The notes beneath the pieces are model-generated. The model saw nothing but the letters and a program-made list of their open reading frames with translations, had not been told where the DNA came from and made no database searches. The position numbers and the translations under genes are program-made. Below are positions 1 through 5,432 of a stretch of 5,432 nt of DNA, piece after piece (position 1 is the first letter of the stretch; every line of letters begins with the position of its first letter). Location: positions 1-5,432 of the forward strand of contig JAUWLG010000110.1 in the NCBI GenBank assembly GCA_030613795.1. The letters run 5' to 3'. The DNA comes from Helicobacteraceae bacterium (GTDB taxonomy: Bacteria; Campylobacterota; Campylobacteria; Campylobacterales; Sulfurimonadaceae).

Positions 1-1049
1 CAGATAAGAACACGATGGTTATTGCTGTCAGCAACAAATAGTTGTGAACCATTACAGTAGAGGCCACCACCATCTCCGGAGAAACTAAGTGACGTTGCCG
101 AAGGGACATCACCATTGCCTTGATTTGAAAGATTTGAGGTAAAGTCTACTTGTCCAAGAACAGCAGTAGCTTCTTGATTGGACGATGTTGGGAAGGAGTC
201 CCAGATCATGATTCGATTGTTTCCGGCATCAAGAACAAAAAGTTGTGTGCCATCACTCCATACAGCAGTAGGAAAATTTAGAGTACTGGCGTTTACTTCA
301 TTGGAGAACTTAGTCGTAAAATCACTGTGACCAAGTACGATGTCAGCTGCAGCACCATTTGTTGTGGGAATAGAGTTCCAGATCAGAACACGATTGTTAA
401 GGCTGTCAGCGACAATAAGTTTGTCGCCGGTAACATAGAGCGACTTTGGTGAATCAAGTCGATTGTTTTTCGTATCTGAACCGCTTTCTCCAAAATCTGT
501 TTGACCAACCACTACGTCAGCTTTTCCTGGCCCTGAAATGGGTCTTTGATTATAGATCAATATTCGATTGTTCCCCCAGTCTGTAACAAACAGTTTTCCG
601 TTGGCTACGGTTACTGTCTGCATACCGAAGTTTTGCAACGCACTGTTGCCTGCTAGCGCATCGGTGAGATTCTTTTGTCCTATAGCGAAGTCAGCTGTAT
701 TTGGGTAAGAACTTGGAACACTGTCGTGCCCTACCAGCCGGTTGTTTAGTGTATCTGGAAGGTAAAGCATACCATCTACAACAGTTGGATTACCATAAGG
801 GTAGCTCAAACTATCAGCAGCAGTGGCTCTATCAGTATCACTCTCAAAGTCAGCTTGGCCAATAACGACACTGGCAGCAAGTCGATGTGGATTTGTGAGA
901 GGAAGAGTAAAACCATCACCTGTTTCACTGCTGCTGCTACTGCCACTGACGTCACCAACTTCCTCGCCGACCGGACTACAACCAACCAGCAGAAAGAGGG
1001 TTGTAGTCGATAAAAGAAAAAAAATGATTTTTTTATAAAAAAGTACCAA
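1..1049 (-). CDS. NHL-repeat beta-propeller lipoprotein, C-terminus cut off by window edge
   Basis: Reading right to left the frame is open from 1049 to the window edge (349 complete codons, no stop). I chose the TTG at 1049-1047: a GGGAG ribosome site lies six bases upstream and no ATG exists in frame between the upstream TAA (1085-1083) and the lipobox. Residues 1-24 are a lipoprotein signal: KK at 6-7, a hydrophobic run, then LLVGC with Cys24 as the lipidated residue. Ser follows, which in Lol sorting usually means outer membrane. A Ser/Gly/Glu linker comes next. The rest is a repeat of about 58 residues, with (V/I/L)GQxDF-like motifs alternating with NNR(I/V/L)LI(W/Y). The NNR/NHR arginine codons sit at 738, 564, 390, 213 and 12, spaced 58, 58, 59 and 67 codons. 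This is the pattern of NHL-type propeller blades; five are started here and a closed propeller would need about six. The likely role is extracellular or surface binding; the ligand is unknown. Confident on fold class and lipidation, not on function. Confidence 0.85.
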   Translation of the reverse strand, partial: MVLFYKKIIFFLLSTTTLFLLVGCSPVGEEVGDVSGSSSSSETGDGFTLPLTNPHRLAASVVIGQADFESDTDRATAADSLSYPYGNPTVVDGMLYLPDTLNNRLVGHDSVPSSYPNTADFAIGQKNLTDALAGNSALQNFGMQTVTVANGKLFVTDWGNNRILIYNQRPISGPGKADVVVGQTDFGESGSDTKNNRLDSPKSLYVTGDKLIVADSLNNRVLIWNSIPTTNGAAADIVLGHSDFTTKFSNEVNASTLNFPTAVWSDGTQLFVLDAGNNRIMIWDSFPTSSNQEATAVLGQVDFTSNLSNQGNGDVPSATSLSFSGDGGGLYCNGSQLFVADSNNHRVLI

Positions 1050-1182
1050 AATAGACTCCCATTTTACTCTGTGTTCATTGTATTACTACAGTTCTAAACG
1101 TATTATTAATCTTCATAACTAGTGTTGCTCACTTGTTACCGACAACAGTCCACTCTAACCTAGTTTTGAATACACTTTGACT
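1050..1182. promoter_or_regulatory. divergent spacer; candidate -10 for the lipoprotein
   Basis: This 133-bp spacer must hold the promoters of the leftward lipoprotein gene and the rightward YigZ-family gene. On the minus strand TACAAT (1082-1077) is a good -10 box. It would start RNA near 1070, about 20 bases before the TTG start, leaving room for the GGGAG site. No recognisable -35 lies 17 bases upstream. On the plus strand only weak candidates are visible: TTGTTA with a 17-base gap to TAACCT, or TACACT at 1171-1176. I cannot choose between them. Confidence 0.35.
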
Positions 1183-1764
1183 ATGTATACAGTCAACACT
1201 CACACACATGAGATGCTTGTTGAAAAGCAGTCCAAGTTCATCGCCCATCTGATGCCCTATTGTATGTATGACGAAGTGTTAGAGATACTCAAGTACGAAC
1301 ACCCCAAAGCCCGTCATTTTGTAACGGCATTTCGTTATATCAATGAGTTCGATCAGGTCGTTGAAGGCAGTAGTGACGATGGTGAACCCAGAGGAACATC
1401 GGGTAAACCGACCTTAGCGGTACTGCAAGGTAATGAACTGATCAACATTGCGCTAATAACCGTACGCTATTTTGGCGGTACAAAACTGGGGACAGGAGGT
1501 CTGGTTAGGGCCTATTCCGATGCGACGAACTTAGTGATCGACAGTGCCGATCTTCTACCTTATCAAAAAGAGAATGTTATAGTTGTCTCTTGTGCTTATA
1601 CCGATATTGGCAAAGTGGGGTATATGCTTGAGAACCTTGGAATCAAAGTCATTGAAAAAGAGTTTGATGCTGTGGGTGAGATCATGCATTTACAGGCACC
1701 GCAAGAGAGTCTAGATACATTTTTAGAAGAGGCAAAACGATTAGTGAAAATTGTAACTCAATAG
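1183..1764 (+). CDS. yigZ: YigZ/IMPACT-family protein (UPF0029 + DUF1949)
   Basis: This 193-residue protein matches the bacterial YigZ family in length (about 200) and in hallmarks. The N-terminal UPF0029/IMPACT domain (about residues 10-118) carries the early EKQSKFIAH stretch, KARHFVTAFR at 42-51, DDGEPRGTSGKP at 65-76, and the family signature RYFGGTKLGTGGLVRAYSDA at 95-114. The C-terminal third (about 130-190) fits the small DUF1949 ferredoxin-like domain. The eukaryotic relative IMPACT modulates the Gcn2 translational stress kinase; the bacterial role is poorly defined, with a nucleic-acid or ribosome-related function proposed. The frame can begin at TTG 1177 or ATG 1183, and I prefer ATG 1183. 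It gives the usual family N-terminus, although no clear ribosome site precedes either. The gene stands alone, divergent from the lipoprotein gene and convergent on the permease gene. Family assignment is secure; cellular role is not. Confidence 0.93.
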   Translation: MYTVNTHTHEMLVEKQSKFIAHLMPYCMYDEVLEILKYEHPKARHFVTAFRYINEFDQVVEGSSDDGEPRGTSGKPTLAVLQGNELINIALITVRYFGGTKLGTGGLVRAYSDATNLVIDSADLLPYQKENVIVVSCAYTDIGKVGYMLENLGIKVIEKEFDAVGEIMHLQAPQESLDTFLEEAKRLVKIVTQ

Positions 1765-1771
1765 TCTTTTA

Positions 1772-2656
1772 CTATCCCTTCTTTACAAGCAATCCACCTA
1801 AAACAATCAAGCCAATCCCGCAAAAGGTCCAAAAGTCAGGGAAGGCATCTCCAAGCATCGTACCAAACCCAATAGCAAAAGGGATGTTGGTGTAACTTAC
1901 AACACCGATAATACCTGCCCTAGAGAGGCTATACGCCTTAGTCAGAAGCCATTGTGAAATGGTTGAAATGATACCCATCGCCAAGATAAGAGACCATATC
2001 TTATAGCTGCTCGGCATGTGAAATTCAACAAAGAGAAAAGAGACTGCTTCGGGTGCATCGATGTAGGGCGCGATCAAAAATAGCAGTAGGGGAATCACGG
2101 CTCCGGTTGTCATAAAGGAGAGGACGATGACCCTCGCATCGTAAATATGTTTGATCTTTTTAATGGTGGTGTAGGCTGCCGCTGCGAGAAAGCCACCCAA
2201 AACCCCAAGAAGATGTTCATAACTAAATGTCAATCCGATGGGTTTGGCAATCAAAAGAACACCGATAAAACCGATTATAAGGGCCGCCACTCCTTTTTTG
2301 CTAAGGTGCTCTTTGAGGAGAAAAAAAGCTAATACAGAGACAAACAGTGGGGAGGTTTTGTTGAGTGTGATCGCTACACCAAGAGGGATGGTTGTTATGG
2401 TGTAGAAAAAGAGTATCATCGCACTAAAGCCCAGCAGACCGCGTAATATTAGAAGATGGAGTTGACCGCCCGGCAGTCTGGTCGGTGTGTGTTTGAGCAT
2501 TATCAGTAAAAAAAGGACACCCAGCAGATTTCTAAAAAAGACGATCTCGAGTGCGGAGATATCGTCACTGAGTATCTTGGCAATGGCGCCATTGAGTGCA
2601 GAGATAAGGGCACTCACCAACATAAAAAGAACGCCTCTATCGACCTTGCTAAGCAT
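1772..2656 (-). CDS. EamA/DMT-superfamily permease
   Basis: This is a 294-residue polytopic inner-membrane protein of the drug/metabolite transporter superfamily. It has two tandem EamA domains (about residues 10-137 and 148-290), each of about five hydrophobic segments, giving ten in all. The first half has the usual family features: a polar/charged pair after helix 2 (FFRNLLG at 40-46) and the end-of-domain pattern FFLLKEHLSKKGVAALIIGF (111-130), where EamA proteins typically show a Glu in a short loop before the last helix. The second half repeats this as VSYTNIPFAIGFGTMLGDAFP. Substrates in this superfamily range from amino acids and nucleobases to S-adenosylmethionine, and the sequence does not let me pick one. 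A GTG at 2659 directly precedes ATG 2656. I chose the ATG because AGGG sits five bases upstream of it and too close to the GTG. It is monocistronic, with its own -10 box upstream. Confidence 0.9.
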   Translation of the reverse strand: MLSKVDRGVLFMLVSALISALNGAIAKILSDDISALEIVFFRNLLGVLFLLIMLKHTPTRLPGGQLHLLILRGLLGFSAMILFFYTITTIPLGVAITLNKTSPLFVSVLAFFLLKEHLSKKGVAALIIGFIGVLLIAKPIGLTFSYEHLLGVLGGFLAAAAYTTIKKIKHIYDARVIVLSFMTTGAVIPLLLFLIAPYIDAPEAVSFLFVEFHMPSSYKIWSLILAMGIISTISQWLLTKAYSLSRAGIIGVVSYTNIPFAIGFGTMLGDAFPDFWTFCGIGLIVLGGLLVKKG

Positions 2657-2679
2657 CACAACCCTAATATCTCAAATAT

Positions 2680-2692
2680 TTTTGACATTGTA
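2680..2692 (-). promoter_or_regulatory. candidate promoter of the EamA permease
   Basis: On the minus strand TACAAT (2692-2687) matches the -10 consensus at five of six positions. It predicts a start near 2680 and a leader of about 24 bases ending in AGGG-N5-ATG. The -35 region is AT-rich without a good hexamer, as is common in epsilon-group bacteria. This is position-based inference only. Confidence 0.4.
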
Positions 2693-2741
2693 GCGAGTCT
2701 GATGGAATTTTGATTATTGATTTTGATGAAATACAAGGTGT

Positions 2742-2766
2742 TGTCATTCCTGTGAAGGTGAGAATC
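2742..2766 (+). repeat. REP-like palindromic repeat, left copy
   Basis: The stretch reads GTCATTCCTGTGAAGGTGAG followed by AATC. It resembles the widespread GTCATTCC...GGAATC class of intergenic palindromes. Its own stem is imperfect: the outer ATTC/GAAT arms pair, and the inner part relies on G-T wobbles plus one mismatch. Read against the reverse complement of 2884-2908 it is identical at 16 of 25 positions, so the two form an inverted pair about 167 bp across. Confidence 0.5.
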
Positions 2767-2773
2767 GTTAAGG

Positions 2774-2797
2774 AAAAGCCAACTGCTTGGCTTTTTT
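2774..2797. terminator. rho-independent terminator-like hairpin
   Basis: AAAAGCCAA (2774-2782), loop CTGC (2783-2786) and TTGGCTTTT (2787-2795) form a perfect 9-bp stem. On the plus strand it runs into six T's (2792-2797). On the minus strand the trailing run is TTTT followed by CC. The structure is therefore strongest for rightward transcription, but no rightward gene ends here. The only transcript known to approach it is the leftward ytfJ-EI24 operon, whose last stop is about 140 bases away. I take it as a bidirectional terminator mainly protecting that operon's 3' end. The same bases also fall in an open minus frame, so an accidental origin is possible. Confidence 0.6.
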
Positions 2798-2883
2798 AGA
2801 TTTGGAACCAAAGTTGATAAGCAAAGCGTCAACGACGGAGCCCCATTTCACGAGTTCGTATGTCTTGTAAGTTTTGATTGTTT

Positions 2884-2908
2884 GACTCCTGCCTATGCAG
2901 GAGTGACG
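2884..2908 (-). repeat. REP-like palindromic repeat, right copy
   Basis: ACTCCTGC (2885-2892) and GCAGGAGT (2897-2904) make a perfect 8-bp stem with loop CTAT, flanked by GTGACGG on the right. Read on the minus strand it is CGTCACTCCTGCATAGGCAG followed by GAGTC, the same class as the left copy at 2742-2766 in opposite orientation. It lies about 35 bases beyond the EI24 stop. It has no T-run on either side, so it is a repeat or 3'-end stabilising hairpin rather than a terminator. Confidence 0.6.
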
Positions 2909-2938
2909 GTATGAATCGTCAAAGTAAAGAAAGTGTTC

Positions 2939-3736
2939 TTAGCCTACTTTTGATGTTTCAAGTTGTAATTGTTTGTTACGTAGAACAGTGTGACCTAACA
3001 CGATCACATTAAAGACAGGTGTGACCAGTGCGGCAAATGGGATCATTGAGATGATATAGAGTATAACGGTGTTCATACGGACCTTGTTGCCTTGGAAGTA
3101 CATCATCTGTTTATACTGCTCTTTTGTAAGGGCCGTTGTACCGACATCAAGCATATAAAACTTATGAAAGAGGTAGTAAAACGGGAAGTTGATCGCGACG
3201 ATGTTGATAAACGGTATAAAATAGAACGGGATCAAAACGATAAGCAAGATAAACATGATGGCAACATATTTTAGCGAGTGAAAGAGTATTGAAAAGACAT
3301 TGCCGTGACCTTCAAGCTCTATCTCAGGGTAGTGACGTGTTTGCAGCTCTCTCATGATCGCCGGTGTTAAAAAGCCGATAACCAGTATGGCGGTAAAGAT
3401 GGCGATAACAAACATAAACATCCCACCGACGGTAAAGATAAAGAAACTGACCAGCCATGAGGTGATGGAGTACTGCATCAAAAACTCTAAGATCGCATTG
3501 CCGCCGCTGTAGACAACATTGGTGCTCTCAGTATGCGTGATACCATTTTCCTGGGTCGTTTGTGTGGATTCGATCTGGATGAAGCTATCTTGCAGACTGT
3601 CTAGTCCGGCATCGGCTGCTGAGAAGAAGAGGGCATAGAGTACGATTATCGTAAAAAGAAATGGGGCGAAGGCGTAGGTGAGCATCTTCTTGGTGAAGAA
3701 GTCTTGTGTACTTAGTGTCCAGAGGTTATTGTTCAC
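2939..3736 (-). CDS. EI24/CysZ-like integral membrane protein
   Basis: This 265-residue inner-membrane protein resembles the EI24 (etoposide-induced 2.4)/CysZ family. Hydrophobic segments lie at about 20-40, 92-125 (probably two passes or a hairpin), 152-186 and 222-250. Residues 41-80 form a polar, Thr/Gln/Glu-rich loop. Family-like features include the FLTPAIMRELQTRHYPEIELEG stretch at about 122-143, after the second hydrophobic block, and the IPFINIVAINFPFYYLFHKF region (174-193). CysZ proteins mediate sulfate uptake, but many EI24 members have no known substrate and I see nothing that proves sulfate transport here. The start is GTG 3736: GGAG lies five bases upstream, and the GTG overlaps the TGA of the upstream ytfJ-like gene (GTGA), implying translational coupling. 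The minus frame stays open for 56 codons beyond the TAA, across a repeat region. Confidence 0.8.
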   Translation of the reverse strand: MNNNLWTLSTQDFFTKKMLTYAFAPFLFTIIVLYALFFSAADAGLDSLQDSFIQIESTQTTQENGITHTESTNVVYSGGNAILEFLMQYSITSWLVSFFIFTVGGMFMFVIAIFTAILVIGFLTPAIMRELQTRHYPEIELEGHGNVFSILFHSLKYVAIMFILLIVLIPFYFIPFINIVAINFPFYYLFHKFYMLDVGTTALTKEQYKQMMYFQGNKVRMNTVILYIISMIPFAALVTPVFNVIVLGHTVLRNKQLQLETSKVG

Positions 3737-4245
3737 ATATTCTCCTTGATGAGTGTTATCACCTCATTGATCTGATCACCCTCTACCTTCCCTTCGTGAT
3801 AAAAGAGGACGGTGCCCTCTTTGTCAAAGAGAATAATGTCAGAGTTGTCGTCAGCAACGTCCCATGTATTAACAACATGTTTATCCATGTCTTTGACATA
3901 GATAGTGTGTGGGAACTTCTCTTGTTTTGATTTAAGGGCTGAGTTGATCGCGAAGTTTGGTTTCCAGGTTGCCGCCATATTAATGATCGCGACAGAGGCA
4001 TATTTAGAACGGTCGAGTTCAGCCGCTTTGACTGCATCGCTGAGGTCATTGTTAAGATCTTTTTCATCTGGGTCGACATAGAAGAGCAGGTGGACTTTGC
4101 CTTTTAGTTCTGAGCTTGACCAAGCTTCACCGGTGACACGACCGCCTTTCTCTTCGTCAAGCGTGACAGTTGGAAGTGTCTGTCCAATTTCTACGGCGCC
4201 AAGAGAGAGGGAAAAGAGTAGTGGGAGTAGAAACATCTTATGCAT
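3733..4245 (-). CDS. ytfJ: YtfJ-family periplasmic protein
   Basis: This 170-residue protein matches the YtfJ/HI0045 family (E. coli YtfJ is about 184 residues) over its whole length. Residues 1-17 or so are a Sec signal peptide: MHK, a hydrophobic core, then a small-residue LGA cleavage region before VEIGQ. The mature protein shows the family order: VEIGQTLP near the N-terminus, WSSSELKGKVHLLFYVDPDE (42-61), the AAELDRSKYASVAIIN block, and the C-terminal DNSDIILFDKEGTVLFYHEG segment. This is a thioredoxin-like fold, but the protein contains no cysteine at all, so it cannot do CxxC redox chemistry. Family function is unknown. ATG 4245 is preceded by AAGG six bases upstream; ATG 4236 is a weaker alternative that would shorten the signal peptide's charged end. 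It is the first gene of a two-gene operon with the EI24-like gene. Confidence 0.87.
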   Translation of the reverse strand: MHKMFLLPLLFSLSLGAVEIGQTLPTVTLDEEKGGRVTGEAWSSSELKGKVHLLFYVDPDEKDLNNDLSDAVKAAELDRSKYASVAIINMAATWKPNFAINSALKSKQEKFPHTIYVKDMDKHVVNTWDVADDNSDIILFDKEGTVLFYHEGKVEGDQINEVITLIKENM

Positions 4246-4262
4246 AGTTGGCCTTGTTATGG

Positions 4263-4291
4263 GGCATTAATAGTAGCAAAAAAAAGAAAAT
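4263..4291 (-). promoter_or_regulatory. candidate promoter of the ytfJ-EI24 operon
   Basis: In the 74-bp gap after the DUF429 stop, the minus strand carries TACTAT (4275-4270) directly preceded by a T-rich tract (4291-4277) in place of a -35 box. It would start RNA near 4263, about 18 bases before the ATG at 4245, leaving the AAGG site in the leader. No terminator hairpin follows the DUF429 gene here, so read-through from it is also possible. Confidence 0.35.
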
Positions 4292-4319
4292 GTAATAAGT
4301 AGCAGCTAAAAATGAATTG

Positions 4320-5000
4320 TTATAAGACAATTGGAAAGCACCAACCTTCACCTATAGCTTCATCCACGATATTGACAGTGCTTCCGTCTAATATTTTTGC
4401 TCCGGCATACACACAAAGAAGTGCATCAATCAGGTGCTCATCTAAAGTCATTTTTTGATCGAAATGGTGAAGGATCGAATCAGGCTCTTTTTTGTAGCTT
4501 TCAAAACCAAGACTCTGTGCTATCTGTTTGGGGTAGACCTCATATATTGGGATCTTTTTACCTTTTACAGTGATGTGAGGAAACTGATAGTCAAAGTGAT
4601 GTAAGAGGGCAACAGCACGTGCTGTCAGTCTGCCAATGCGATCACCAGCCGGGGGCATAGGGCGCAAGCCAAAAGTTTTATGAATGTAATAGTCTGTATA
4701 ACGAAATAGGTAAGGGTTGATGATCTCGCCCGTTCCTTCTCTTGGCAAAGTGACTGCATGAGGGTTAAGCATTGGACGAGGTAAGCTTAGTGGCGCATCA
4801 ATAGCGATGGCATCAACATCTAGACGTTCTAAAATATCAATGATATAGTTTTGGCAAGTTACATGATCTTTATGTTTCGGCTCTTTAAACGCTTCGATGA
4901 GCTCTATCTTGCCATCATTTACTTGGGCATAGATATAAGCTGAATTACCGCTCATACAGCCGCCAAGATCGATACCAAGTATTTTGTATTTTTTTTGCAT
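4320..5000 (-). CDS. DUF429 predicted nuclease (RNase H-like fold)
   Basis: This 226-residue protein has the full DUF429 pattern. LGIDLGG near the N-terminus places Asp11 at the end of the first strand. AIDAPLSLP (66-74) carries Asp68, YEVYPKQ (153-159) Glu154, and a late LIDALLCVYAG (190-200) Asp192. A terminal GEGWCFP motif (217-223) closes the domain. The acidic residues on an RNase H-like core are why the family is called a predicted nuclease; no substrate is established. The conserved strand begins at residue 7, and an in-frame TGA lies less than ten codons upstream, so ATG 5000 is the only reasonable start. There is no Shine-Dalgarno sequence before it, and the nearest -10 box is only about ten bases away, suggesting a very short leader. 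The gene is divergent from the beta-barrel gene and ends 74 bp before ytfJ. Confidence 0.85.
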   Translation of the reverse strand: MQKKYKILGIDLGGCMSGNSAYIYAQVNDGKIELIEAFKEPKHKDHVTCQNYIIDILERLDVDAIAIDAPLSLPRPMLNPHAVTLPREGTGEIINPYLFRYTDYYIHKTFGLRPMPPAGDRIGRLTARAVALLHHFDYQFPHITVKGKKIPIYEVYPKQIAQSLGFESYKKEPDSILHHFDQKMTLDEHLIDALLCVYAGAKILDGSTVNIVDEAIGEGWCFPIVL

Positions 5001-5069
5001 GCAAAAGTGTATAATAGATCAAATAAAGGGTACCTCTGAAAGTCATGAAGGGTTTAGTGAGGTGACACT
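5001..5069. promoter_or_regulatory. shared divergent promoter with overlapping -10 boxes
   Basis: TATAAT on the plus strand (5010-5015) is a perfect -10 for the beta-barrel gene, giving a leader of roughly 45-50 bases to ATG 5070. The overlapping bases read TATTAT on the minus strand (5016-5011), a -10 for the DUF429 gene with only about ten bases to its ATG. A T-run (4989-4996) sits upstream on the plus side, and neither strand has a convincing -35. The leader holds GAGG about seven bases before ATG 5070. Confidence 0.5.
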
Positions 5070-5432
5070 ATGCAAAGGAAAAAGATCATGAAAAAAATTC
5101 TGATGTCATTAGCGTGTACGTCTATATTGGTAAGTGCTGCCTGGGCACAAGATGATGTTGTCAATGATGGCAGCGGTTTCTATATAGGTGCCGGACTGGG
5201 TGCAAGCGGCTATTTTGCCACACTGTTTGATAGCACCTATAATATTTACGATCCTGATAGTACCTATGTTGTCAGTGCAAGCAGCCTGAACGATGTCGAC
5301 GTAGGGTATCTCTTTTATGCTTGGTATCATATCAACAAGATTATTGGTGTAGAAGCCTCATAGACGGACTATTGTCGTTTTGAGTACAAAAAGTATTATC
5401 AAGAACCACAGGCCGTTGCACTCTATGCCAAC
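5070..5432 (+). pseudogene. outer-membrane beta-barrel protein, interrupted by in-frame TAG, C-terminus off window
   Basis: The start has a Sec signal peptide (KKILMSLACTSILVSAAWA, cleavage likely before QDD). The mature part has alternating, aromatic-flanked strands: GSGFYIGAGLGASGYFA, then VDVGYLFYAWYHINKIIGVE. This is typical of small porin-like/OmpA-type barrels of about 200 residues. TAG at 5361-5363 stops the frame after 97 codons, within what looks like the third or fourth strand. The same frame then stays open for 23 codons to the window edge and reads TDYCRFEYKKYYQEPQAVAL, a natural continuation (family members often have a Tyr-Thr-Asp-Tyr-Gly run here). One base change in a tyrosine codon would explain the TAG. 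ATG 5070 has GAGG upstream; ATG 5088 (AGGA upstream, MKKILMSL start) is an equally good alternative. A 97-residue fragment could not form a full barrel. A sequencing error is the main alternative to a real pseudogene. Confidence 0.62.

Noticed and set aside
823..1038. Plus-strand open frame of 71 codons
   Set aside because: It is antisense to the lipoprotein N-terminus, low-complexity (Ser/Leu/Thr-rich) and explained by the opposite frame.
1761..1775. ATAGT/ACTAT hairpin as a bidirectional terminator
   Set aside because: It is only a 5-bp AT-rich stem and has no T-run after it on either strand.
2147..2332. Plus-strand open frame of 61 codons within the permease gene
   Set aside because: It lies wholly antisense to EamA domain coding sequence and has no ribosome site or family match.
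2682..2711. TTGACA on the plus strand as the -35 of a small RNA ending at the 2774-2797 hairpin
   Set aside because: No acceptable -10 lies 16-18 bases downstream (GAATTT is the best). The same bases fit the leftward permease promoter better.
3706..3930. Plus-strand open frame of 74 codons across the ytfJ/EI24 junction
   Set aside because: It is antisense to two convincing, translationally coupled genes.
3783..4079. Minus-strand open frame of 98 codons inside the ytfJ-like gene
   Set aside because: It is a shifted frame of a well-recognised family protein and has no coding character of its own.
5045..5065. Six-codon upstream open frame (ATG AAG ... TGA) before the barrel gene
   Set aside because: It has no ribosome site and no attenuation-like codon run; such short frames arise by chance.
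5055..5070. TAGTG-AGGTGA-CACTA hairpin placing the ribosome site in a loop (possible translational switch)
   Set aside because: The stem is five base pairs and unstable, and the downstream ATG 5088 could bypass it. I found no ligand-binding RNA motif.

Overview
The window is an ordinary-looking chromosomal stretch of a Gram-negative bacterium with an outer membrane: it encodes a lipobox protein, a periplasmic YtfJ-type protein and an outer-membrane beta-barrel. Moderate-to-low GC, leucine/lysine-rich proteins, T-rich upstream regions with weak -35 boxes and the mix of families (YtfJ next to an EI24 membrane protein, DUF429, an EamA permease) fit a Campylobacterota member such as a Sulfurimonas/Sulfurovum-like organism. 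This assignment is inference from style, not from a marker gene.

Layout. 1-1049 (minus) is the N-terminal 349 codons of a surface lipoprotein made of NHL-type beta-propeller repeats; it runs off the left edge and starts at a TTG. A 133-bp divergent spacer separates it from a YigZ/IMPACT-family gene (1183-1764, plus). That gene converges, with a 7-bp gap, on an EamA/DMT drug/metabolite-type permease (1772-2656, minus). A 282-bp spacer (2657-2938) follows. It holds the permease promoter, two inverted copies of a short REP-like palindrome, and a strong terminator-like hairpin between them. Then comes a two-gene minus-strand operon, ytfJ-like (4245-3733) followed by an EI24/CysZ-like membrane protein (3736-2939), coupled by a GTGA start/stop overlap. 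A DUF429 predicted nuclease (5000-4320, minus) lies upstream. It is divergent from an outer-membrane beta-barrel gene (5070 onward, plus), with which it shares a single palindromic -10 region. The beta-barrel frame is interrupted by an in-frame TAG at 5361-5363, yet remains open and barrel-like to the window edge, so it is called a probable pseudogene.

The genes do not form one pathway. The only firm functional unit is the coupled ytfJ-EI24 pair, a periplasmic thioredoxin-fold protein without cysteines plus an inner-membrane protein. I saw no CRISPR array, tRNA, rRNA, transposase or defence/toxin module. The most useful second looks are the amber-interrupted barrel gene, the REP-like inverted pair with its curious 56-codon open extension of the EI24 frame, and the shared divergent promoter with an almost leaderless DUF429 transcript.
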